Part shown: piece after piece, positions 44,423 to 53,340 of the stretch
How the letters are laid out: each line of letters begins with the position of its first letter
Position numbering within the stretch: position 1 is the first letter of the stretch
Assembly (NCBI GenBank): GCA_027307165.1
Contig: DAHUXM010000025.1
Coordinates: 103,735-167,734, forward strand
DNA length: 64,000 nt
Direction of reading: 5' to 3'
From: Gemmatimonadota bacterium
GTDB taxonomy: Bacteria; Gemmatimonadota; Gemmatimonadetes; Gemmatimonadales; Gemmatimonadaceae
Made by a program: the position numbers and the translations under genes
Notes under the pieces: model-generated
Databases searched by the model: none
Seen by the model: only the letters and a program-made list of their open reading frames with translations
Told to the model about the DNA's origin: nothing

Positions 44423-45562
44423 TCACGCCCTCGGCAGCTCGAAAATGAAGGTACTACCCGCCCCCAACTCGCTCTCCACGGTGAGATCGCCGCCCATCGC
44501 CCGCGCCAGGTCCCGGCTGATCGCGAGCCCCAGACCCGTTCCCTCCAGCCGCTGCGACCGCTCGACCTGCACCTGTACGAACGGCTCGAAAATGCTGGTC
44601 AGGTTCGCCGGCGGGATGCCGATCCCGGAATCCGTCACCATTACGCGTACTCTCGTACCGGCCTCGTCGTAGCCCGCACCAATTCGCACGTGGCCGCCAC
44701 GGAGTGTGAACTTGATCGCATTTGTAAGAAGATTGATGAGCACCTGCTGCACCTTTTCCCGATCGGCTCGCGCAACGATCTTCTCGGGCACTGATGACTT
44801 GAGCGTCAATCCGGCTGTATTCATCTGCGGATCCACCATCGGAATCACGCTTGCCACGACGTCGGCTAACGACACGTCCTCCAGCAGGTACTCCACTCGT
44901 CCCGCCTCGATCCGCGCCGTGTTGAGAATATCGTTGATGAGCCGCAACAGGTGCCGCTGACTCCGATTGACGCGATCCAGCGCGGTGCGCTGCGCATCTG
45001 TCACCGGGCCGTGAATGCCCAGCTCGATGAGCTGAACGTAACCTCCGATTGCATTGAGCGGTGTGCGCAGCTCGTGACTCATCGTCGTGAGGAATCGCGT
45101 CTTGGCCTGGTTCGCTTCATCCGCAATCACGATCGCGCGGTGCATCTCCTCAGTGCGCGCGGCAAGCGTAACGGCCAACGCCTCTGCCTTCCGCCGCGCG
45201 TTGAGAAGTTCGTCTTCATACTTCCGGCGCTCACGCACCTCCATCAACACACAATCGTTCGCGAAGGCGCCACCGCGCTCCCGTCGCACGGCGTTGACGA
45301 GCGTACCCACTTCAGTTCCGTCCTGCGCGCGAAACAGCAGAAATATCTCGCTCGCCTTTCCACGCAGCTTGAGCATCGGAAAGAGATGTGTCTGAACGAA
45401 GATGCGTCCCGGGACCGTGAGCAGTATCTCGAAGCGCTTCCCGTCGAGCTCTCCGGCCGGATAGCCGAGCAGGCTGCAGAGCGTGGCGTTCGCGAGCGTG
45501 ATCGTCCCCTCGTCCGTGAACGATACCACGCCACATGGCAGCGTGTTCAGAAGCTCATCCAC
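44423..45562 (-). CDS. Soluble PAS histidine kinase with RsbP-like sensor
   Basis: This 379-aa protein has no membrane segments. The N-terminal PAS domain (about 1-110) starts VDELLNTLPCGVVSFTDEG and runs through IFVQTHLFPMLKLRG into the linker RKYEDELLNARRKAEAL. This pattern is that of the PAS domain and linker of the B. subtilis RsbP phosphatase, recalled from memory and not aligned. Instead of a PP2C phosphatase, a histidine kinase follows: H box MSHELRTPLNAIGGY, N box LINLLTNAIKFT, G1 VTDSGIGIP and G2 GTGLGLAI. GGAG precedes the GTG. It lies 27 bp downstream of an RsbQ-like hydrolase gene, and no response regulator gene is adjacent. Confidence 0.9.
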   Translation of the reverse strand: MDELLNTLPCGVVSFTDEGTITLANATLCSLLGYPAGELDGKRFEILLTVPGRIFVQTHLFPMLKLRGKASEIFLLFRAQDGTEVGTLVNAVRRERGGAFANDCVLMEVRERRKYEDELLNARRKAEALAVTLAARTEEMHRAIVIADEANQAKTRFLTTMSHELRTPLNAIGGYVQLIELGIHGPVTDAQRTALDRVNRSQRHLLRLINDILNTARIEAGRVEYLLEDVSLADVVASVIPMVDPQMNTAGLTLKSSVPEKIVARADREKVQQVLINLLTNAIKFTLRGGHVRIGAGYDEAGTRVRVMVTDSGIGIPPANLTSIFEPFVQVQVERSQRLEGTGLGLAISRDLARAMGGDLTVESELGAGSTFIFELPRA

Positions 45563-45589
45563 CGTCCAGCTCCGGCTTCAGGAGAGATC

Positions 45590-46405
45590 TCAAGGTGCAA
45601 CCGCTGCTGTTAGATACTCCTCGATGAGCCGAATAGTTTCTTCCGGAGCGCTCATGTGTGGACAGTGTCCCGTGGCCTGCATCGTACGGAGCCTACTGCC
45701 GCGAAGCATGCGATTCAGATACTCTCCCACTTCCTCTGGAGCGATGATGTCTTCGGAACACTGAAGAATCAGCGACGGTACTCGCACGCCGGCGAGATCT
45801 GCACGATTGTCCGCGAAGAAGGTGGCCTCGGCGAATTGCCTCGCGACGATCGGATCCGTCGAGCAGAAACTCTCCGTCAACTCGGCCGCGAGCTCCGGGC
45901 GATCCGGATTCTTCATTATGGCTGGCGCCAGATAATTCGCCCAGCCGATGTAGTTCCTGTCCATCGTCTCGAGCAACCCGTCTATGTCCGAGCGCTCGAA
46001 GCCGCCCACATAATCCGGTGCATCGTTGATGTAGCGTGGCGACGGCCCGATCAGAATGAGATCGGAAAAACGGTCGGGCTCTGCATTCGCCGCTAGCACT
46101 CCGATCATCGAGCTCACCGAGTGACCAACGAATATCACGTCGTGCAGATCCAGTGCGTGACAGATGTCGAGCACATCACGCGCGTAGCCATCCAGGGTCG
46201 AGTAACGCTCGCTGTCGTACGCGGTCATGTCGGATTTGCCCGAGCCCACGTAATCGAACAGAACGATGCGATAGTCGTCCTCGAACGCCGGCGTGACAAA
46301 TCGCCACATGTTCTGGTCGCACCCAAAGCCATGCGCGAACAGCATTGGCTGACTGCCGCGCCCTGAAACCTTCACGTTGTTTCTGGCGATTATGTCCTGC
46401 GACAT
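45590..46405 (-). CDS. RsbQ-like alpha/beta hydrolase
   Basis: This 271-aa alpha/beta hydrolase is the length of RsbQ. It has the oxyanion region LFAHGFGCDQNMWRFV, the nucleophile elbow GHSVSSMIG, Asp near CSEDIIAPEEVG and His in TGHCPHMSAP. RsbQ-type hydrolases (related to plant KAI2/D14 receptors) pair with a PAS protein; in B. subtilis RsbQ is needed for RsbP to sense energy stress, probably by supplying a small ligand. The ATG at 46403-46405 was chosen by comparison with RsbQ. The gene immediately upstream of a PAS histidine kinase gene implies a joint sensor. Confidence 0.88.
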   Translation of the reverse strand: MSQDIIARNNVKVSGRGSQPMLFAHGFGCDQNMWRFVTPAFEDDYRIVLFDYVGSGKSDMTAYDSERYSTLDGYARDVLDICHALDLHDVIFVGHSVSSMIGVLAANAEPDRFSDLILIGPSPRYINDAPDYVGGFERSDIDGLLETMDRNYIGWANYLAPAIMKNPDRPELAAELTESFCSTDPIVARQFAEATFFADNRADLAGVRVPSLILQCSEDIIAPEEVGEYLNRMLRGSRLRTMQATGHCPHMSAPEETIRLIEEYLTAAVAP

Positions 46406-46582
46406 CTTGGTGGGGAAAGAGGATGGGGGTCGGCGCGCAGGGCGGTGGGGGCAGTGGGGGCAGTGACAGTCCGGTCGGCCTGTCATAGATTAGGTCCGGA
46501 TCGTGTGCCGCCAGCTGCTCGAGCGGCCTGCAAGGCGCGCACCATCCGGCGCCCAACCCCTGGCCGGTTCGACTTCGCAGAC

Positions 46583-47446
46583 ATGCCGATAGAAAACATC
46601 TCCGATACCGCCCGGTGGGTCGCGGTCTATCGCGCCATGGAATCCGCCCGGCGCGACGCCCTCTTCAACGACCCATTCGCAGCTCGGCTGGCTGGTGCGC
46701 ATGGTACGCAGATCGTCAGCGAGCTCAAGCGCGGCAAATCGCTCGCGTGGCCCATGATCGTGCGTACCGCCGTGTTCGACGAAATGATCATGGATCGCGT
46801 TGCCAACCACGGCGTCGAGACGGTCGTGAATCTTGCGGCTGGACTGGACACGCGGGCGTGGCGAATGCAACTGCCTCGATCGCTCCGCTGGATCGATGTC
46901 GATCTGCCAGGCATCACGGAATACAAGGCGAACGCGATGCGCGGAGAGAAAACCGCCTGCACATATGAGGCAATCGCGATGGATCTCACCGACGCATCGG
47001 AGCGTGCCGCATTGTTCGCGCGCATCGACAGTGAGAGCAAGCGCGCGCTCGTGATCACCGAGGGTCTCCTGATCTATCTCACCGCCGAGCACGTGGGCTC
47101 GCTCGCGCGCGACATTCACTCCATGCAGTGCGCGATCTGGTGGCTGTTCGATCTGGCGAGCAAGCGACTGCTACACATAATGAACCGCTACTGGGGCCGC
47201 GCGGTCAAGGCAGGCAATGCTCCCTTTCAGTTCGCACCTGTGGAGGGAACCGCGTTCTTCGAGAAGTTCGGTTGGCGTGAACTCGAATTTCGCTCCGGCC
47301 TCGACGAAGCCCATCGTCTGCGGCGCGAGATGCGCATGGCGCCGCTCTGGCGACTTCTGTCCAGATTCGGATCGCGGGAACGACGCGAGCAATTCCGGCG
47401 CATGTCGGGCTACGTAATGCTCGAACGCACGAGTCACACCGATTGA
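46583..47446 (+). CDS. Class I SAM-dependent methyltransferase of the leucine carboxyl methyltransferase type
   Basis: This 287-aa protein has the LCMT/TIGR00027 layout: ENISDTARWVAVYRAMES at the start, DALFNDPFAARLAG, VVNLAAGLDTRAWRM (SAM-binding motif I), WIDVDLPGITEYKA and LVITEGLLIYLTAEHV. Family members methylate carboxyl or hydroxyl groups of small molecules or peptides; the substrate is unknown. It is divergent from the RsbQ-like gene by 177 bp. ATG 46583 is preferred as the upstream frame adds no conserved sequence. Confidence 0.88.
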   Translation: MPIENISDTARWVAVYRAMESARRDALFNDPFAARLAGAHGTQIVSELKRGKSLAWPMIVRTAVFDEMIMDRVANHGVETVVNLAAGLDTRAWRMQLPRSLRWIDVDLPGITEYKANAMRGEKTACTYEAIAMDLTDASERAALFARIDSESKRALVITEGLLIYLTAEHVGSLARDIHSMQCAIWWLFDLASKRLLHIMNRYWGRAVKAGNAPFQFAPVEGTAFFEKFGWRELEFRSGLDEAHRLRREMRMAPLWRLLSRFGSRERREQFRRMSGYVMLERTSHTD

Positions 47447-47456
47447 CGATCACCGA

Positions 47457-48530
47457 TCAGAATTCGATGCCGATTCCACTCTGAATCGTTGTATCGGATT
47501 TCTTGACCTTCACTTGCGGCTTGGTGTCGTATCTGCTGGCGATGCCCACCTTGAGTGCGAGCGACTTGGACAGCGGCGCTGCGAGATTCAGGTCCGAATT
47601 GACGCGATAGTGGCCCGGCGGACCGGTGATGTCGGGAAATACCGCGATCTGCTGGTCCGATCTCGTCGCACCGAATATCTGCCGTGCCGCGAGCCGCAGA
47701 ACGCCCCCGATGCGTGTGTAGCTCGGCAGGACCGTGGGCTGTTCGTTGGTGACACCGGTTCCTATTTCGAGCGCAATGTTGTTGTGCGGGTTGCGCGACA
47801 GCGGCACCGATACACCGGTATTTTCCACCGTGCGACGTGCTATCTGAGCGAATGGATCGTGCTCGTACACCGCCTCCGAGAAGAAGGACGGACGCGCTGC
47901 TGCGGCCGAATCGTTTGGCCCGAGTGCGAGATCGTATCGCAGCGTCGCAGAGAGAAAGTTTTCCGTCGCCGATCCTTCCCGACTGCCGAATTCCCGCTTG
48001 CCGCTGAGCGCGATTTGCGTCCTGTTCGTGCGCCGCGCAACTGCGCCGGTGAACCCGAGGTTGCTGACGTTGGCGTTGCCGCGCGTGAGGAGATACGTGG
48101 CTCCAAGTGACCGCTTCCACCCCACGTGAGATACATACGTCGGAAGAGCGCGCGCGGCGAGCGGAATTGCCTGCTTCGGGTGAGTCAGCTTCTCGAGAGA
48201 CACACGGGGCCTGGGCGCAGGGGTCGGAATCGGCAGTGGGGGACCCACCACCGCCAGAGTCGTGGTGGGAACCTCCGGCAGCGGTGCGAGCGCGAGCGTA
48301 CCGAGGCGGCGAAGCGCCGTGCTGTCGCTCGACTCACAAAGCGCAATCGAGCTCCGGTCCAGAGATAGTGGGCCGAGGGACTTGTGGGTAATCCGGACTT
48401 TCGTTGTGGACACCGATACCAGGACCCCGCTCAGACGGTCGCCGTTGGCGAGATAGCAGGTGACGGGTGAGGGCTTCGGCTGCGCGTGGCTGGCAAAGCC
48501 AGCGACGACGAGCAGTGCTGAGACGAACAT
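47457..48530 (-). CDS. DUF481-family outer-membrane beta-barrel protein
   Basis: This 357-aa exported protein has a signal peptide (FVSALLVVAGFASHA), an N-terminal small beta domain (TCYLANGDRLSGVLVSVS), a Pro-rich linker, and a DUF481 barrel from about residue 135 (LGATYLLTRGNANVSNLGF; NRTQIALSGKREFG; ending IQSGIGIEF, aromatic C-terminus). DUF481 proteins (YdiY-like) are outer-membrane barrels of unclear function, sometimes salt-induced. It converges with the methyltransferase gene, 10 bp apart. No Shine-Dalgarno is clear. Confidence 0.85.
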   Translation of the reverse strand: MFVSALLVVAGFASHAQPKPSPVTCYLANGDRLSGVLVSVSTTKVRITHKSLGPLSLDRSSIALCESSDSTALRRLGTLALAPLPEVPTTTLAVVGPPLPIPTPAPRPRVSLEKLTHPKQAIPLAARALPTYVSHVGWKRSLGATYLLTRGNANVSNLGFTGAVARRTNRTQIALSGKREFGSREGSATENFLSATLRYDLALGPNDSAAAARPSFFSEAVYEHDPFAQIARRTVENTGVSVPLSRNPHNNIALEIGTGVTNEQPTVLPSYTRIGGVLRLAARQIFGATRSDQQIAVFPDITGPPGHYRVNSDLNLAAPLSKSLALKVGIASRYDTKPQVKVKKSDTTIQSGIGIEF

Positions 48531-48663
48531 GGCAGTGGGACAAAGTCAACCGATGCAGAAGCATCGAGGCGACCTGCAAGCTAAACCCGCATCACCGCCG
48601 GCACAGGCTCCGTCGAGAGTTTATCGAAAGCTTGTGGCGCGCCAGTCGAGCGACAGTGCAGAA

Positions 48664-48990
48664 CTAGTTGAGCAGTCGGGCAGCTGTCAGAATCCAGCTG
48701 CTGTCTTCGGCGGGCTTGAGGAGGCAGGCGAAGTTCCGCTCACCGGACGCTGTCGAAACGGTGCCGGTCACGCCGGCTCCGCCAAGAGAATCGTAGTACA
48801 CATGCTCTGCGTCGGTACTGAACTTCGCCGTGGCACGGGACGCCAGCTGGTCGCGCACTGCGTCCTCGCATGTGCGCTGCGCCAGCACCCGTCGCTGGTC
48901 GCGCTGATCCTGGTCTGAGGGGCCGCAGGCGACCGCCGATCCGGCAATGGTGAGGATGACGATGAAAAGGTACCCGCGCGACCGCGCCAT
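48664..48990 (-). CDS. Small lipoprotein of unknown function
   Basis: This 108-aa protein has a lipobox (LTIAGSAVAC) and a mature domain with RTCEDAVRDQLASRATAKFS, HVYYDSLGGAGVTGTVSTA and SSWILTAARLLN, a small beta-rich fold. GGAG lies 5 bp before the ATG at 48990. The family is not recognised. It is an independent small gene. Confidence 0.72.
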   Translation of the reverse strand: MARSRGYLFIVILTIAGSAVACGPSDQDQRDQRRVLAQRTCEDAVRDQLASRATAKFSTDAEHVYYDSLGGAGVTGTVSTASGERNFACLLKPAEDSSWILTAARLLN

Positions 48991-49086
48991 CGCGTCTCCG
49001 TTGGGCCAGTTTGACAGCGGCAGTGGTGGCCGCGAGGATGCTTTTATATCGACGAGCAACAGCGTCCTCCGGTAACAACCCTCGAG

Positions 49087-49329
49087 CTACAGCAGCACGT
49101 CCGCTTCGGGGTCAAGGATTGCCGGCTGCCGGTTGCCCCACCCCTTTCCCCACGCCGTTGCCCGCCGGTTCGCCCACCTTTCACCGATTCTTGCGGCCAG
49201 GACGGGAACAACTGCAGTACCTATGGTTACGATGGCATATCGCACCAGCGGATTCGGAATTATCCTTGCCAGGCGGCGCGCGGCGCGACGGCTGACGAGA
49301 ACGGCGGCTACTGATCGGAGAATTGGCAA
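49087..49329 (-). CDS. Possible small membrane-associated protein
   Basis: An 80-aa frame starting at TTG 49329 has one hydrophobic helix (YAIVTIGTAVVPVLAARIG) flanked by Arg-rich segments. There is no Shine-Dalgarno and no recognised family. It is head-to-head with the M8-like gene and shares its start region, which weakens the case. Confidence 0.3.
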   Translation of the reverse strand: MPILRSVAAVLVSRRAARRLARIIPNPLVRYAIVTIGTAVVPVLAARIGERWANRRATAWGKGWGNRQPAILDPEADVLL

Positions 49330-50936
49330 TGTGGATGGGCTGGGGTAATCAGTTCCGAGCGCAAGGGCCGTTCCGTTCGCGGGTTCGCGGAGGTATCGCC
49401 CGCATCGCTCGCATCACCCGCATCGCTCGCGCGGTGTTCGTATCGGCCGTCTGTATCATCCCGGGTCTGACGTGCGGCGGCGATTCCGCTACGGGCCCAC
49501 GGACGTTGAAGGCGCCGCCTCCGCTCGCAATCATCAAGTTCGATCGCTTGGTGGATTCCGTCGATTTGCAGGGCACGAGCACGATCATCGCCACATTCTT
49601 CGACTCCGCTGGATCACCGGTTGTTCCAACGTCGATCTCGTGGAGCATCGCCGACTCGACCATCGCGAAAGTGTCGAGCACTGGCGTGGTGACCGGTGTG
49701 CACACGGGCACGACAACGGTCACCCTGCGCGCGAACACCGTGTCGGCGTCGCTTCCCGTAGTCGTGACGCCTCCAGCCGCGCGCGCGAGGATCGTGCCTG
49801 GCGTGCTCGATCTCGGCGTCGGACACACTATCGCGACACAGACGTTGGCATTTTCCGCCGCGGGTGACACACTGCACGGAAGAAGTTACACATACTCGGT
49901 CGACAATCCCGCGGTTGCAACAGTCACATCGGCTGGTGTCGTGCATGGAATCGCACCGGGAAAGGCTACGCTCACAGTTACTTCCGGTGCGGCCGCGGCC
50001 ACCGCTCCCATTTCAGTCGCCGCGCTCGGCATCGCCGGCTTCAAGATCGATCTCCGATTCGTCGGCAACGTTTCATCGACGGTGAAAGCGGCAGCCGCGC
50101 AGGCGGCACAAAGATGGGAGACTGTAATCTCTGCGCCACTCATTCCGTACCATGTAGTCACCACGGCCAACCTGTGCGGCGCAGGAGTCCCTGCAGTCGA
50201 TACGATCGAAACGAGCATGATGATCATCATCCAGTCTGACTCGATCGACGGACGATCGAATACGGTCGGGGAGGGAGGCCCGTGCATAATTCGCGACGAT
50301 GCGCCGCAGTTCACCGCACTCGGAACCATCACGGTCGACTCCGCCGATGTCGGCTCGCTGGACCAGCAGGGTGTTCTGGTGTCGATGTTGACGCACGAGA
50401 TGGGTCACGTCCTCGGCATCGGAACTCTGTGGTCCGATGGTACGGTCCGCGATTCGGTGACGTACTTTCCGAACACTGCCGCAGGGCTTGGCGGACCTGA
50501 TCCCGTCTTCATCGGCCACGCAGCGAGAGTCGCATCCGCGGAGCTCGGCTTCACCGCCGACTCATCGCTCGGCGTTCCGATCGAAAACTCGGGCGGTGAT
50601 GGAACGCGCGACGGCCACTGGCGTGCGACTGTATTCGGTCACGAGCTGATGACAGGCACGCTGCACAACGGGCTGAATCCGCTGAGTCTCGTGACCATTC
50701 AGGCGCTGGCAGACTTTGGCTATACCGTAGTTCCGGAGGCGGCTGACGACTTGAACGCGGCGAATGCGTTCAACCCCAACGTTCCTGTCTCCCCGTCCGC
50801 CGCCATCAACGTTCCTTTCGCTGCGTCTTCGGGCACGACGATCAAGGAGCGGCTACTGTTCCCGCGGTTCACGGTGTCACGCATTGGCACCCTGCGCCCG
50901 ATCCGGGGGTCGTCCGGGCCTGCGGCACCAAAGTGA
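49329..50936 (+). CDS. Secreted M8 (leishmanolysin)-like metallopeptidase with Ig-like repeats
   Basis: This 535-aa exported protein has a basic N-terminal region with RIARITRIAR repeats and a lipobox-like PGLTC. Two BIG2-type Ig-like domains follow (about 60-225; WSIADSTIAKVSSTGVVTG; VDNPAVATVTSAGVVHG). A metallopeptidase domain has HEMGHVLGIGTLW (His 356), a later HWRATVFGHELMTG with the third His and Met-turn, and SLVTIQALADFGYTV near the end, as in bacterial M8 relatives. ATG 49329 has GGAGA about 9 bp upstream. It probably degrades extracellular protein, feeding the downstream Xaa-Pro peptidase and importer. Confidence 0.85.
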   Translation: MWMGWGNQFRAQGPFRSRVRGGIARIARITRIARAVFVSAVCIIPGLTCGGDSATGPRTLKAPPPLAIIKFDRLVDSVDLQGTSTIIATFFDSAGSPVVPTSISWSIADSTIAKVSSTGVVTGVHTGTTTVTLRANTVSASLPVVVTPPAARARIVPGVLDLGVGHTIATQTLAFSAAGDTLHGRSYTYSVDNPAVATVTSAGVVHGIAPGKATLTVTSGAAAATAPISVAALGIAGFKIDLRFVGNVSSTVKAAAAQAAQRWETVISAPLIPYHVVTTANLCGAGVPAVDTIETSMMIIIQSDSIDGRSNTVGEGGPCIIRDDAPQFTALGTITVDSADVGSLDQQGVLVSMLTHEMGHVLGIGTLWSDGTVRDSVTYFPNTAAGLGGPDPVFIGHAARVASAELGFTADSSLGVPIENSGGDGTRDGHWRATVFGHELMTGTLHNGLNPLSLVTIQALADFGYTVVPEAADDLNAANAFNPNVPVSPSAAINVPFAASSGTTIKERLLFPRFTVSRIGTLRPIRGSSGPAAPK

Positions 50937-51015
50937 CCTCCGTGACGGTGTAGCCGCCTTGACGTCATCGGGGTATGTGGCTCTCTTTCGCAAACCCCGA
51001 ACCGGAGAGCGATAC

Positions 51016-52476
51016 GTGTCACGGCAACTGCATTCGTTACTGATCACAATTGGACTGCTCGCGACGCCGATTGTGGCGCACGCACAGATCAGCGGCGCTG
51101 AGTTCGCAGCGAGGCGCGATTCGCTCGCGACACACGTCGGGAATGGCGTCGTGATAGCATTCGGCGGAAGGACACCGGCTACTGATTTCGGGCCGTTCTA
51201 CCAGCTCCCCGCCTTCCACTACCTCACGAACTTCGACGAGGCCGACGCGGCATTCGTCATGGTCGTACGCGACGGTCGTGCAACCAGCAGCACGTTGTTT
51301 CTCACGCCGATCGATCCGCGCACAGCATTCTACTACGGACGGAGGCCGGACTCCGCGAGTGTGACGAGCACGCTCGGAGTCGGCGCGCGATCGTTCAGCG
51401 CCATCGGCGCGATCGTGGATTCGCTCGCGACGTCCGGACTGCCGATGTACACGCTGGCGGATTTCGGGGACGCGGACTTCGCACGCCAGGACTCGCTTAC
51501 GCGCGGACGCATATTCGTTCGCACGTTGGTCGCGAACCATCCGGGACTCGTGGTGAAGGATGCACATCCGATCGTCGACGCACTGCGCGCACGCAAGATT
51601 CCGGCTGAGATCGCTCTGCTCAGGCGCGCCGCGCAGATCAGCTCGGCGGGGCACGTCGCCGTGCTGCACATTCCCGAACCACGGCACGAATACGAGCTCA
51701 AGGCCGCTCTCGAAAACACGTTCACGAAGCTGGGTGGCTCGCGGCCCGCGTACGGATCGATCGTCGGCGCTGGACAGCGCGGCACACAGTTGCACTACAT
51801 GCTGGACAGCGGCACCGCACGACCGGGCGACCTGGTCGTGATGGATGCAGCGACGGAATACCAGGGTTACGCCGCCGATATCACACGTACGATTCCTGTG
51901 AGCGGAAAGTTCACGGCAGACCAGCGCATCATCTACCAGCTGGTGCGCGATGCGCAGGCAGCCGCGGAGCGCAATTCCAGGCCGGGCATGTCCGCCGCAG
52001 CAGCGACCGACTCTGCAATTGCGATCCGTGCGTCCGGTCTCGCGAAGCTCGGATTGATCGAGAGCGTCGACGCCACGTTCGATCCGCCATGGAAGGTGGA
52101 CTGCACCGCTGCGCCGGCGCAGTGCAGACAATCCATGCTCTGGATGATTCACGGAATCAGCCACGGGCTCGGGCTCGCGGTGCACGACCCCGCGCAATAT
52201 TACACGGGCGAAAAGAAGTTCATGAAGGGCGACGCATTCACGATCGAGCCCGGCATCTACATAAGCACGGCGGCGCTGGACGTTCTTCCCGACACGCCGA
52301 AGAACCGAGCGTTCATCGCGCACGTACGCGCGGCAGTCGAGCGCTACAACAATACCGGAGTTCGCATCGAGGACGACTACGTGATAACCGATCGCGGACT
52401 GGAGCGAATGAGCAGTGCGCCACGGGAAATCGACGAGATCGAGAGTATCATGAAGACGCGGCCCGCGAGGAAATAG
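51016..52476 (+). CDS. Exported Xaa-Pro aminopeptidase (M24B)
   Basis: This 486-aa enzyme has a signal peptide (HSLLITIGLLATPIVAHAQ), an N-terminal creatinase-like domain (about 30-190) and an M24 pita-bread domain with all metal ligands visible: Asp in VVMDAATEYQGYAADITRT (two Asp), His in IHGISHGLGLAVHDP, Glu in TIEPGIY and Glu in RIEDDYVIT. It removes N-terminal residues before proline, here in the periplasm or outside. GGAGAG lies 7 bp before GTG 51016; an upstream start would add non-conserved sequence. It lies in a cluster of peptidases around the fourth SusC/SusD pair. Confidence 0.93.
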   Translation: MSRQLHSLLITIGLLATPIVAHAQISGAEFAARRDSLATHVGNGVVIAFGGRTPATDFGPFYQLPAFHYLTNFDEADAAFVMVVRDGRATSSTLFLTPIDPRTAFYYGRRPDSASVTSTLGVGARSFSAIGAIVDSLATSGLPMYTLADFGDADFARQDSLTRGRIFVRTLVANHPGLVVKDAHPIVDALRARKIPAEIALLRRAAQISSAGHVAVLHIPEPRHEYELKAALENTFTKLGGSRPAYGSIVGAGQRGTQLHYMLDSGTARPGDLVVMDAATEYQGYAADITRTIPVSGKFTADQRIIYQLVRDAQAAAERNSRPGMSAAAATDSAIAIRASGLAKLGLIESVDATFDPPWKVDCTAAPAQCRQSMLWMIHGISHGLGLAVHDPAQYYTGEKKFMKGDAFTIEPGIYISTAALDVLPDTPKNRAFIAHVRAAVERYNNTGVRIEDDYVITDRGLERMSSAPREIDEIESIMKTRPARK

Positions 52477-52816
52477 CCGCCGTTTGCCTCCACGGACCGA
52501 CCGCTTACACGTTGCATACGCCGCTCGCCCTTGCCGCCGAGCGGAGCCGAGCGAAGATTGGCGCGTACCCAAAACCGCCTGATCATGAGTCAACCTTCCG
52601 GCGTTGATCCTTTCTGGCAACCTGCGCCGCCATAGGCGCGGGCACCATGCTCTTCCCCGGAGTTCTCTGGGCGCGGATCGCGTCGGGCGCCGATATAACG
52701 ACCGAGGTCATCGCCGACGCTGAGGAGCTGGCGGTTTTGTCATGTGTTAGAAATGGTGGAGGCAGCGCATGTTCAGTTGAACGGGGTTCGCAGCGGTTTA
52801 CCTATTCACAGGAGCG
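52477..52816. other. Intergenic region before the second plug-like lipoprotein
   Basis: No gene is supported in these 340 bp, and no convincing promoter was seen. Confidence 0.4.
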
Positions 52817-52819
52817 ATG

Positions 52820-53299
52820 ATGAGCACCCGTGGGCTTTCTGGTTCGCTCAGTCTGATTGCTACAGCTCTGTTGGTCGCCTGCGCTGGCACGCAGCACCCG
52901 ACAGATACTCTCACGTCCGGCGACACGATGACGATAACGGAAGGCGACATAGCACAACTGGTTGCCACAACGGGATGGGAAGTATTAAAGAGCAGCGCGA
53001 GACGTTACACCTATACCGAGGATCGACTCGGACGACCGCTTCGCATCGTGGCGCAGCGTGGTGTGAGCTCCATGATTCTGCCAGACTCGGACGAGCCCAT
53101 GATCGTGATTGACGGCGCGAGGATAACGGATCTGATCGCTCTTGCGGATCTTCCCGCCAGCGCGATCACACGTATCGATATTTCAAGTGGTATCCGCGGC
53201 ACAGGTGCACAAGGTACAAACGCATCCGCCGGGGTGATCTATATTCACACACACGAAGCATCGAATCCGCAGATGGACGAAATAAAGGGGGCAGATTGA
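52820..53299 (+). CDS. Small TonB-plug-like lipoprotein without a barrel, second member
   Basis: This 159-aa protein has a lipobox (IATALLVAC) and a segment DTMTITEGDIAQLVATTGWE, comparable with MMVTEDQIDQL in 9069-9497. A plug-like tail follows: MIVIDGARITDLIALADLPA, then SAITRIDISSGIRGTGAQG and ASAGVIYIHTH. No barrel follows. AGGAG lies 5 bp before ATG 52820. It converges with susD4 and shares a strong hairpin in which its own stop codon lies. The function is unknown. Confidence 0.72.
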   Translation: MSTRGLSGSLSLIATALLVACAGTQHPTDTLTSGDTMTITEGDIAQLVATTGWEVLKSSARRYTYTEDRLGRPLRIVAQRGVSSMILPDSDEPMIVIDGARITDLIALADLPASAITRIDISSGIRGTGAQGTNASAGVIYIHTHEASNPQMDEIKGAD

Positions 53300-53330
53300 G
53301 ACGCTAATTGCATCTCAATCTGCCCCCTTT
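53284..53330. terminator. Strong shared hairpin between the plug-like gene and susD4
   Basis: Perfect 18-bp arms AAAGGGGGCAGATTGAGA (53284-53301) and TCTCAATCTGCCCCCTTT (53313-53330) enclose an 11-nt loop. The TGA of the plug-like gene (53297-53299) is inside the stem. It serves both convergent transcripts. Confidence 0.85.
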
Positions 53331-53340
53331 GCAGAACCTG

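Noticed and set aside
46420..46480. G-rich short repeat (GGGGGCAGT) as a regulatory G-quadruplex
   Set aside because: There are only two clear direct repeats in a GC-rich intergenic region. Four regular G runs with short loops could not be defined.
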